Part shown: piece by piece, positions 1-6,641 of the stretch
How positions within the stretch are numbered: position 1 is the first letter of the stretch
How the letters are laid out: the number at the start of each line of letters is the position of its first letter
Source: an uncultured Prevotellaceae bacterium
GTDB lineage: Bacteria > Bacteroidota > Bacteroidia > Bacteroidales > Bacteroidaceae
Assembly (NCBI GenBank): GCA_945486445.1
Contig: CALYTD010000066.1
Span: 1 to 6,641, forward strand
Length of the DNA: 6,641 bases
Direction of reading: 5' to 3'
The notes under the pieces: generated by a model
The model's input: the letters and a program-made list of their open reading frames with translations, nothing else
What the model was told of the DNA's origin: nothing
Databases searched by the model: none
Translations under genes and position numbers: made by a program

Positions 1-1594
1 CTTGTACTACGCCGCGCTCTTCTGCACCGCATACGTAGCCAAGGCGTATCTCATAAAGGCCTGGAGGAGGTGTAGGCAACTTTATTTGCACGTCGTACTG
101 GCCTTTTACGCAGATGGCGTTTCCGAGGTATGAGCTCCACCATGGGTCGTCGTTGTGTACGCCGACGAATGTCTCCTTCGTTGTCTTCCAACCTGAGATG
201 TAACCGTTCTTCATGCCGGTCAGCAACTCCTGGCCGTAGTGTCCGCGTGCGTTCTGGTTCATAAAGTCGGCACTCAGCGTGGTGGCGTCAATTCTCATGC
301 GGCAGTTGAGCACCTCGTCGCGTACCTTCGTGTCATATACCAGGATGTCGTCAAGGTAGTGGTACATGCCGTTGAGGGCTATCTGGTCCTGGTCTCCACT
401 CTTTGATGGAGGGAGGACCTTCACGCCGTAGCAGCCGTTTATTACCTTTTTCTTGTGTCCCTTACGGTTAGCGTAGAGGTCGCCGTTGGCGCGGCAGAAC
501 CTTATCATGGCTCCTGGACACATTGTTTGCCAGAAGTCTTCTGCGTCAGCAACGTCCGGACGGCAGCAGAGGTTGAGTATTTCACCTGACGGCGCCCACT
601 CGTCGTATGTGCCAATGCGGTCCATGAGGTGGTAGCTTACGAAGCGGTTGAGCGGATTCTTGGGGTGGGTGAAGTCATTGTCATACAGTCCTGCGTCAGT
701 TGGGAACGATGCGTCATAGATGCTCTTGGCGTAGGCTTTGAGGTCATCAAGGTTGTTGATGCCTTTCAGGTGGTAGATACTGTCAGGTTCTACGAAGGCG
801 GTGTATTTGAAGAAACGTGTTCTTGGGAACTTGGCCCACATATCTCTGCCGCCGTAGCGGGTGTATATTCCCTTGTTAACGGAGTCGCCTTCCTGAACAG
901 AGTAGGTGTAGTCCATGTACTTTGTGAGCGAGTCGTTGAGGTGTGTTACCCTCAGTGCCTCTGCAAACAATTTCGTGGTGCTGTCGCTCTCGATAAGGTC
1001 TGGCAGGAAGAGGTTACTTGGTACGAGCACGCGGTCTATGGTGTGTACCACTCCGTTGGTGACAGAGTCGTCTTTCTGCACTATGCGTGACGTCTTGTTC
1101 ACGAAGAGCATCAACTCGTTGTCGTTATTCGCGTCGCTCTTACTTGATATTACAAGGTAGCGGTTGTCCATGTTCATCTCCTCCAACTGACCGTCACTCT
1201 TGTCGGTAGTGTAGTAGGCTTTCTTGGTGATGATGTGTGTGCGGGCAATGGTGTCACACTCTTTGAGCGGTATGTTCTCAACGCTTCCGTAGCCAGTCTC
1301 GGCAAGATATGTGTTCACTGCGTCGTTGGTTGGAACGAAGACGGTGAAGGTGCCGTAGGTGCTGAGGAGGTTGTAGTAGCCCGCACGCTGCAATATAGCC
1401 TGGAACTGGCTGTAACGTGAAGGGTCATCACTTATAAGTTGTGCCGCTGTGCGCTTGGTGGCGCTGTAGTAGCTGGTGTCATCAAAGTCGTTGTCAACGC
1501 AGGCTACCAAGCCAGACAAGCCGAGGGCTATGGTGAGAATGATTGCAGGCAGCCTTCTCATAGCGGACTTACATATATTATTGTTCATGTTCAT
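1..1594 (-). CDS. Fasciclin (FAS1) domain-containing lipoprotein, 3' end missing
   Basis: The gene encodes 531 visible residues and runs off the window at base 1 with no stop. Residues 1-31 are a lipoprotein signal peptide (MRRLPAIILTIALGLSG, lipobox LVAC) with the acylated cysteine at 32. The following VDNDFDD is acidic, as in surface-exposed Bacteroidetes lipoproteins. A clear FAS1 domain spans about 52-192, with the H1 box YGTFTVFVPTNDAV at 80-93 and the H2 box NGVVHTIDRVLVP at 180-192. A second, divergent FAS1-like region spans about 205-421 (YTAFVEPDSIY at 264-274, NRFVSYHLM at 316-324, NGMYHYLDDILVYD at 408-421). A third, probably beta-sandwich region begins after about 425, with YDVQIKLP and a proline run leading into GLYEIRLGYV. 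FAS1 domains mediate adhesion or ligand binding. Next to SusCD, an accessory surface binding role is inferred, but not which ligand. ATG at 1594 and in-frame ATG at 1588 are both possible starts. The C-terminal portion resembles a DUF seen in Bacteroides fasciclin proteins (from memory, unchecked). Confidence 0.93.
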   Translation of the reverse strand, partial: MNMNNNICKSAMRRLPAIILTIALGLSGLVACVDNDFDDTSYYSATKRTAAQLISDDPSRYSQFQAILQRAGYYNLLSTYGTFTVFVPTNDAVNTYLAETGYGSVENIPLKECDTIARTHIITKKAYYTTDKSDGQLEEMNMDNRYLVISSKSDANNDNELMLFVNKTSRIVQKDDSVTNGVVHTIDRVLVPSNLFLPDLIESDSTTKLFAEALRVTHLNDSLTKYMDYTYSVQEGDSVNKGIYTRYGGRDMWAKFPRTRFFKYTAFVEPDSIYHLKGINNLDDLKAYAKSIYDASFPTDAGLYDNDFTHPKNPLNRFVSYHLMDRIGTYDEWAPSGEILNLCCRPDVADAEDFWQTMCPGAMIRFCRANGDLYANRKGHKKKVINGCYGVKVLPPSKSGDQDQIALNGMYHYLDDILVYDTKVRDEVLNCRMRIDATTLSADFMNQNARGHYGQELLTGMKNGYISGWKTTKETFVGVHNDDPWWSSYLGNAICVKGQYDVQIKLPTPPPGLYEIRLGYVCGAEERGVVQ

Positions 1595-1620
1595 TATTAT
1601 TATGTTGATGGTTTATGTTT
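1595..1620 (-). promoter_or_regulatory. AT-rich translation leader of the fasciclin gene, no Shine-Dalgarno
   Basis: On the minus strand the 26 nt before the ATG at 1594 begin AAACAT, contain CATCAACATAATAATA and lead directly into ATGAAC. There is no purine-rich Shine-Dalgarno core. The layout matches the SusD-gene leader at 3422-3445, which slightly favours 1594 over 1588 as the start. The gap between the two genes is only 39 nt and holds no recognisable terminator or promoter, so transcription as one operon is likely. Confidence 0.4.
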
Positions 1621-1633
1621 TCAACTCTTGGGC

Positions 1634-3421
1634 TTAGTTGTTGACAAAGTCTTCTGAATCGCTGTATGCACTGTTCTGCTTGAGGTAGGTATTGAGCCTC
1701 AATTCATCCCTGTGATACGGGAAGAAGATGATGTTCGGGTTGCCAAGCTTGATCATAATAGCATTCTTGTTGCTGCTTTGGTACTTCTCCGTGGCCTCTG
1801 TAACAAGGTGGCGAGTGTCGCCGTCACGCATTGATACGCGTACAAGATCGTACCATCTCTTGCCTTCAAACATCAGTTCTCTCTTGCGTTCGTCAAGCAG
1901 CAGTTGCTCCATTGTCTCACGGCTCTGCTTGTAGTTGTCAAAAGACAGCGCACCCTGAGCATCGGTGCTCGTAAAGTTGCGAGCCCTCATGTTGACAGAG
2001 TTGATAAGGTTGAATGCCCTTTGATAACCTTCTTCTCCCTTCATTATCTCCGCCTCGGCCTTCATAAGCATCACGTCGGTAAGACGATATACTATCCAGT
2101 TAGATGTGAGGTCGCCTCTCTTAGAGGTGCTTAACTTCAAACTTCTCTCGTCAGTGACGTTGCTGACATCGAGAGAAACGGTGGAATTGACGTATTTCGT
2201 GATGTAATACTTGTCGCTTTCCTTTGACATGGTCTCGTAGAAGCGGCAGTCATTCTTTGCAAAGAGGTCGTTCTTACCCTCTATAACCTCTGAATACTTC
2301 ATGTCAGGAGCAACGAACAGATGACCTGGTGCACCATTGGAGCCATTGGCGTAGCAGTTGTTCACAAAATCGTTCTTAACGCTTTGTCCTTCCTTGAAAT
2401 ATAACTCAAAAAGACTCTCGAAACTGTTGCCGGTACCAAAGATTTGGTTATAGGCGTTGCCACAAGATGTAGTACCAGTCCTTGATTCACGTATGAGAGG
2501 AATACCGTCATACTCAAACATATCTGTAAGGTCGCCAAGGTTCTCCTTCTTCATCCTGTACTGTTCCTTCTTGAAATCTATTACGAGGTCACAGTATTTT
2601 ATGCACTCGTCCCAGTTGCCGCGCCACAGGTTCATGTCGGCAAGAAGGGCATATATCGCCACGCGTGTTACGCGGCTGCTGTTCTCGTAGGCGCTGAGGG
2701 CTGCCTCAGTGTTGGTCATGCGGCTGTCATCCACGTAGCGTCTTACTGCATCGTCCTTCACCTTCTCAAGGTCAGCAATGAGGGTGTCAAGGGCGGCCAT
2801 CATGCTTACAGGGGGTATCTGGTACTCCTTGGTATCGTCAATGCTTGGCTCGAATGTGATGGGCACGTCACGGAAGGTGCGTATAAGATAGAAGTAACAT
2901 AGGTCACGAATGAAGGTTGCCTCGGCAATGTTGGACTTCATCTCGGCCACGGTGTAGTTAGGATCTTTCTCCTCCACTATCGGTGCGTAGTGACATACGG
3001 TGTTACAACGGTTGATAGTCTGGTACATTATACCCCATTTTGCCAGTGAGTTGGTGGGCAATAGGTTCTCCTTTGACATCTCACTGAGGTCGTGGTTGCT
3101 GACGATAGTAATGATCTTATCCTGCTCGTCCTTGCTCTTGAAGTCACCACTGTTACCGCGGTCTATGTTGTCAGAACGCATCTCACCCCATACCGCCATC
3201 TTCATGATGCTTTCAGGAGATTCCAGTGATTCGTAACAACTGTTGAGCACGGAGGTAACGTCTTCCTTCTCTGTCCAGAAGTTTTCTAGCACCACATCGT
3301 TAAGAGGCAGCGTGTCAAGGAAGTCGTTACACCCTGTCAGCATGACGGTAGATGCGGGCATGGCAAGGGTCAGTGCCACCGCCCCGACCATGCGCTTGTA
3401 TTTTGATATAATAGTGTTCAT
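1634..3421 (-). CDS. SusD/RagB-family nutrient-binding outer membrane lipoprotein
   Basis: This is the surface lipoprotein that forms the lid on the SusC barrel and captures ligand before import. It has 595 residues, within the usual family range. Residues 1-30 are a signal peptide (basic KYKR, hydrophobic core, lipobox LTGC) with the acylated cysteine at 31. The mature start, CNDFLDTLP, is typical of SusD proteins, and its acidic residues fit surface export. The TPR-like helical scaffold shows at about 166-189 (AEATFIRDLCYFYLIRTF) and 251-281 (ALLADMNLWRGNWDECIKYC). The C-terminal SusD/RagB region shows at 444-459 (VYRLTDVMLMKAEAEI) and 507-528 (DERKRELMFEGKRWYDLVR), and ends with FFPYHRDELRLNTYLKQN at 566-583. 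The start at 3421 places the lipobox correctly, and no alternative is needed. It lies 54 nt after the transporter stop and 39 nt before the fasciclin gene, so co-transcription is likely. Ligand-contacting residues cannot be identified from sequence alone. Confidence 0.97.
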   Translation of the reverse strand: MNTIISKYKRMVGAVALTLAMPASTVMLTGCNDFLDTLPLNDVVLENFWTEKEDVTSVLNSCYESLESPESIMKMAVWGEMRSDNIDRGNSGDFKSKDEQDKIITIVSNHDLSEMSKENLLPTNSLAKWGIMYQTINRCNTVCHYAPIVEEKDPNYTVAEMKSNIAEATFIRDLCYFYLIRTFRDVPITFEPSIDDTKEYQIPPVSMMAALDTLIADLEKVKDDAVRRYVDDSRMTNTEAALSAYENSSRVTRVAIYALLADMNLWRGNWDECIKYCDLVIDFKKEQYRMKKENLGDLTDMFEYDGIPLIRESRTGTTSCGNAYNQIFGTGNSFESLFELYFKEGQSVKNDFVNNCYANGSNGAPGHLFVAPDMKYSEVIEGKNDLFAKNDCRFYETMSKESDKYYITKYVNSTVSLDVSNVTDERSLKLSTSKRGDLTSNWIVYRLTDVMLMKAEAEIMKGEEGYQRAFNLINSVNMRARNFTSTDAQGALSFDNYKQSRETMEQLLLDERKRELMFEGKRWYDLVRVSMRDGDTRHLVTEATEKYQSSNKNAIMIKLGNPNIIFFPYHRDELRLNTYLKQNSAYSDSEDFVNN

Positions 3422-3445
3422 ATTCGTTATGATGATTGAATGTTT
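3422..3445 (-). promoter_or_regulatory. AT-rich translation leader of the SusD-like gene, no Shine-Dalgarno
   Basis: On the minus strand the 24 nt before the ATG at 3421 begin AAACAT, contain CATCATAA and lead into ATGAAC. No GGAGG-like sequence is present. Bacteroidetes commonly initiate translation from A-rich, weakly structured leaders rather than Shine-Dalgarno pairing, so this is the likely initiation region. It resembles the leader of the next gene (1595-1620). I see no TTTG/TAnnTTTG-type promoter here, so the gene probably depends on readthrough from the transporter gene. Confidence 0.45.
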
Positions 3446-3475
3446 ATCCGATGTTTCTTAAAAACACACTGTCTT

Positions 3476-6400
3476 TTAGAATTGTACGGTGATACCGCCT
3501 GTTACTGACTTGGCTCTTGGCGTCTGCGCGTTGTCCATTACGAGGCCGTAACTGCCGTAACCAACCTCTGGGTCTGCACCTGAGTACTCTGTAATGCAGA
3601 ACAGGTTGTTGGCGGAAACGTTGACGCTGAGTTGTGTCAGACCCCATTTCTTTATCAATTTTGTGGGGAAAGAGTAACTTATCTGTGAGTAGTTAAGGCG
3701 CAGGAATGAGCCGTCCTCTACGAAACGGTCGCTGCCGAGGCAGTTGTAGCCATACTCATGCAGTGCTCTTGGTATCTCTGCAATGTCGCCTTCCACGCGC
3801 CAGCGGTGGTTGACGGCACGGCTTTGGTTGGCATTTGTACGCATACTTTCAGCGTGCATACGGTTGGCATTTATAACCTTGTTGCCGTAACGGAAGTTAA
3901 ACTGGTTGTTCCACATCCACCTTCCGATTCTGAATTTTACACCGAATCCACCGGTTATCTTAGGCAGTGAAGAGCCAAGATATACTATATCCAGCTCATT
4001 GATGTTGCCATCGTGGTTCACATCTTCGTATATTGCGTCACCGCCGCGGAACTCTTTCTGGCCCAACTTGTTTACGTCTATGTCGTATTCTGGGTCATAG
4101 CAGAAGACGATTGGCTTGGTATTGCCGTAGTTATCCTTTATAACTGTACCGTTCTCGTCACGTACTACCGGGGCGTTCGGGCCGCTCACACCAGGTACTT
4201 CCACGTCACTGTACTTGGAATATTGATAAACTCCCTTGTAACGGAAACCGTAGATGCTTCCGAATGGCTTGTCAATTTCCACACGAGTGAGGTAAGAGAA
4301 GTTCTGTTTGTTGAAGTCTGTGTTCAGTGAACGCAGGCAACTCTCGTCCATTTCGGTTATCACGTTCTTGTTGTTTGCAAACGTTACGTTGATGTCTATG
4401 CCGAGTTTGCCCAGTTTTATGAGGTTATTCGTGTTGATATTGAATTCCCAACCTGTGTTCTCCATCTTGCCTACGTTGTCGTAACCGAGTTTGGTGTAAC
4501 CGGAAGATGTAGGTATTGCGCGGTCCTTCATCAGCAGGTCAGAGGTGTACTGCTTGTAGATTTCGAGGTTACCGTTAATCTTGTCGTTGAAGAAACCGAA
4601 GTCAAAGCCGAGGTTGTAGGTCTTCTTCTGCTCCCATTTCAGTTGCTTTAGTTGCACGTTCTTAGGATAGTTGGAGCCTTCTCCCATGTAACCGTTGCCC
4701 GGACCGTACTTGCTGAAGTAGAGATATTCACCTCCTGGCTGCTGTCCTACGATACCCCAACCTGGGCGAATAGAAAGCATTGACAGCCAGCTTGACACTC
4801 CTTGCATCCATGGTTCTTTGTTGATGTTCCAGCGAAGTGATACTGCTGGGAATGTTCCCCATCTGTTATCAGGACCGAACTTGGTGCTTCCGTCTCTACG
4901 AACAGAGAAGTCGAACATGTATCTTCCTTTGTAAGCGTAGTGTAAGGAGTATGTGAAGTAGATGCTTCTCCATTGTCCTGCCTCGCTTTTGAATGTGTCT
5001 CCTATCTTTCCTTCGGCTCCTGTGCTGGTTATTGTGCCTGATGGCAGACCGTAAACGAGTGTGTTTTGCGTTGTGCTGCTGCCGTCAGTGAGTTGTCCGC
5101 GGAGCATCATCATCATGCTGTGGTCTTCGTTCTTGAAGTGTGGTATGAACGTAAGTGTGTGTGTTGTGGTGATGCCAAGGCTCTTATAGCTGTATGCTGT
5201 GCTCTTGTTCTCGTCCTGACTGTTCCAGTTTCTTACGTTGAGTGTGCTGGGAAGGAAGGTATCTACGTAGTTATTGAATATGTCAAACACTACTTTTCCT
5301 TCGTATTTGAGTTGTGTTTTGCCTTCTTCTGTACCGAGGAGGTTATATACTAACTGGAATTCTGGTGACACCTTGTATGATGTTTCGTTATTGGTTGCGA
5401 GTTCTGCAAGTGCCACGGGGTTCTTTTGGTCTATCTGGTCACCGAGTTTTCCGGATATTGTTGCAGGTATATTGTAGAAGTATCCTGTTTCGTTTCCGTT
5501 GTTGTCACGCTCGTAGATAGGCAGGTTTGGCATACGTTTGTATGCTATTCCCAGCAGGTCGGAGTAGTTTTTCTGGTTCTTTGTGTATGTGAACGACAGG
5601 TTGGTAACAATCTTTATTCGGTCACTTACGAAGTAGTCCAATGCCACACGTGATGTGAGGCGGTCCAGTTGCTGCTTTATTATTGAACCGGTCTCATGGT
5701 CATAGCCTGCGCCTATACGGAAGTTTGCTCTCTCACCACCACCTGTTAGTGATATGTAGTGGTTTTGTCTGTAACCCGTTTGCTTTACAGCCTCCAGCCA
5801 GTCAGTGTTGTTGTCAAAGTTATGCCAGCCGTTGGGGTTGGTATAGTCATAGTTAAACTCTATTATGTCGCTGGCGTTGTCTCTCAGTTCCGGGTTGAAG
5901 TATGCTTCTTTTTGCAGCATGGTGTATTCGTCACCGTTCAGCATTTCGTAGCCGTTGGGCTGCCATGTGCCGGTGAGACGGTAGCTGTAGCTTACGCGTG
6001 TCTTTCCCCTTACGCCTCGTTTGGTCTTTATTTCTATTACACCGTTAGCGCCTTGTGAACCCCAGATGGCTGTTGCGGCAGCGTCTTTGAGCACGCTGAT
6101 GCTCTCGATGTCTTCTGGGTTGACGTTCAACAGTTCTGCGAATTTCTCGTCGTTTGCTGATGAGAAGTCTATGTCACTGTTGCGGTCGCTCTCCCAAACG
6201 TTGCCGTCCACTACGATAAGTGGTTCTGTATTGGCGTTGATTGAACTCACACCACGCAGGCGCATTGATGTTCCCGAGCCGAGGTTACCGCTGTTTGCTA
6301 CGATGTCAAGACCTGCTATACGTCCTTGCAGCGCTTCGTCGATGGTTGTCAGGGCCAGTCCCTCAAACTCCTTGGTGCTGATGGTCTGGTTAGACGTTGA

Positions 6401-6641
6401 CATTTCGTCCTGTGGTATGGCGAGTCCTGAGCCTGCACCGCGGCGTTTGCTCACCACGGTAACCTCTTTCAGTGATGTCTGGTCTTCCAGTATTATATTA
6501 TAAGAGGTGGAGTTTATTGCAACGGTCTTTGTCTTATAACCCACGAAACTGAACTTAAGTTTGTTCTTTGGGTCCTTTATCTTGAATGAGAAGTTACCGT
6601 TCATGTCCGTCTGTGTGGAGCTTACAATACGGTTTGAGCGG
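3476..6641 (-). CDS. SusC/RagA-family TonB-dependent outer membrane transporter (5' end missing)
   Basis: This is the channel of a SusCD nutrient uptake complex: a plugged outer-membrane beta-barrel that imports a ligand using TonB/ExbBD energy. The visible part is 1054 codons. The frame stays open past 6641, so the ATG at 6604 is internal, and the signal peptide and the start of the N-terminal domain are missing. Visible residues 1 to about 52 are the end of a carboxypeptidase-regulatory-like domain (GNFSFKI, then LKFSFVGYKTKTV). A TonB-box-like LKEVTVVSK follows at 57-65. The plug has QGRIAGLDI at 105-113, then LRGVSSIN, PLIVVDG and VLKDAAATAIWGSQGANGVI, all SusC hallmarks. The rest is barrel. 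A loop DVNHDGNINELD lies at 873-884, and the chain ends in VTGGITVQF, with the terminal aromatic residue expected of a barrel. The stop TAA is 54 nt before the SusD gene, its usual partner. The family is certain. The substrate is unknown. Confidence 0.97.
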   Translation of the reverse strand, partial: RSNRIVSSTQTDMNGNFSFKIKDPKNKLKFSFVGYKTKTVAINSTSYNIILEDQTSLKEVTVVSKRRGAGSGLAIPQDEMSTSNQTISTKEFEGLALTTIDEALQGRIAGLDIVANSGNLGSGTSMRLRGVSSINANTEPLIVVDGNVWESDRNSDIDFSSANDEKFAELLNVNPEDIESISVLKDAAATAIWGSQGANGVIEIKTKRGVRGKTRVSYSYRLTGTWQPNGYEMLNGDEYTMLQKEAYFNPELRDNASDIIEFNYDYTNPNGWHNFDNNTDWLEAVKQTGYRQNHYISLTGGGERANFRIGAGYDHETGSIIKQQLDRLTSRVALDYFVSDRIKIVTNLSFTYTKNQKNYSDLLGIAYKRMPNLPIYERDNNGNETGYFYNIPATISGKLGDQIDQKNPVALAELATNNETSYKVSPEFQLVYNLLGTEEGKTQLKYEGKVVFDIFNNYVDTFLPSTLNVRNWNSQDENKSTAYSYKSLGITTTHTLTFIPHFKNEDHSMMMMLRGQLTDGSSTTQNTLVYGLPSGTITSTGAEGKIGDTFKSEAGQWRSIYFTYSLHYAYKGRYMFDFSVRRDGSTKFGPDNRWGTFPAVSLRWNINKEPWMQGVSSWLSMLSIRPGWGIVGQQPGGEYLYFSKYGPGNGYMGEGSNYPKNVQLKQLKWEQKKTYNLGFDFGFFNDKINGNLEIYKQYTSDLLMKDRAIPTSSGYTKLGYDNVGKMENTGWEFNINTNNLIKLGKLGIDINVTFANNKNVITEMDESCLRSLNTDFNKQNFSYLTRVEIDKPFGSIYGFRYKGVYQYSKYSDVEVPGVSGPNAPVVRDENGTVIKDNYGNTKPIVFCYDPEYDIDVNKLGQKEFRGGDAIYEDVNHDGNINELDIVYLGSSLPKITGGFGVKFRIGRWMWNNQFNFRYGNKVINANRMHAESMRTNANQSRAVNHRWRVEGDIAEIPRALHEYGYNCLGSDRFVEDGSFLRLNYSQISYSFPTKLIKKWGLTQLSVNVSANNLFCITEYSGADPEVGYGSYGLVMDNAQTPRAKSVTGGITVQF

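Noticed and set aside
629..1090. Plus-strand open frame of 153 codons
   Set aside because: It is antisense to the fasciclin gene, whose FAS1 boxes are on the minus strand in this region; it has no recognisable features of its own.
3456..3480. Imperfect AT-rich inverted repeat overlapping the transporter stop codon (TCTAAAA ... TTTTTAAGA on the minus strand)
   Set aside because: The stem is about seven to eight mostly A-T pairs with a bulge and no GC-rich core, so it is too weak for a credible terminator, and the SusD gene follows 54 nt after the stop. It might affect mRNA processing but nothing here supports that.
3444..3647. Minus-strand 67-codon frame overlapping the end of the transporter gene
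   Set aside because: It is an out-of-frame shadow of the transporter C-terminus with an arginine- and glutamine-rich, low-plausibility product.
6021..6503. Plus-strand open frame of 160 codons
   Set aside because: It lies entirely antisense to the highly recognisable plug domain of the transporter, and its translation shows no domain or signal.
6602..6604. ATG at 6604 as the start of the transporter
   Set aside because: The frame remains open upstream to 6641, and the ATG falls inside the N-terminal carboxypeptidase-regulatory-like domain with no signal peptide after it, so the true start lies outside the window.

Overview
The window looks like part of the genome of a Bacteroidales bacterium (Bacteroides, Prevotella or a relative). 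The evidence is a SusC-type TonB-dependent transporter, a SusD-type lipoprotein and a fasciclin-domain lipoprotein in one tightly packed block. The AT-rich leaders without a Shine-Dalgarno sequence and the acidic residues after the lipoprotein cysteines also fit this group. I cannot name the genus from this sequence alone.

All coding capacity is on the minus strand, so transcription runs from high to low coordinates. The order is: a susC-like gene (stop at 3476; its 5' end lies beyond 6641), a 54-nt gap, a susD-like gene (3421 to 1634), a 39-nt gap, and a fasciclin-domain lipoprotein gene (start at 1594 or 1588, running off the window at base 1). I translated the fasciclin gene by hand and it is open from 1594 to 2 without a stop. 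It is easy to miss because its stop codon lies outside the window. No stretch over 60 bases is non-coding, and I found no RNA gene, mobile element, CRISPR array or convincing terminator or promoter.

The three products form a plausible outer-membrane uptake unit. The SusC barrel imports a ligand with TonB energy. The SusD lipoprotein caps the barrel and binds the ligand. The fasciclin lipoprotein is probably displayed on the cell surface as an accessory binding or adhesion factor. No glycoside hydrolase, peptidase or sensor/regulator is visible, so the ligand cannot be assigned and need not be a polysaccharide. The operon promoter and any regulator must lie upstream, beyond 6641.

This is a recognisable type of system rather than a wholly new one. 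The points most worth a second look are the fasciclin partner with its divergent, cysteine-containing C-terminal half, the two in-frame start codons of that gene, the similar AT-rich leaders of the second and third genes, and an EF-hand/dockerin-like loop in the transporter.
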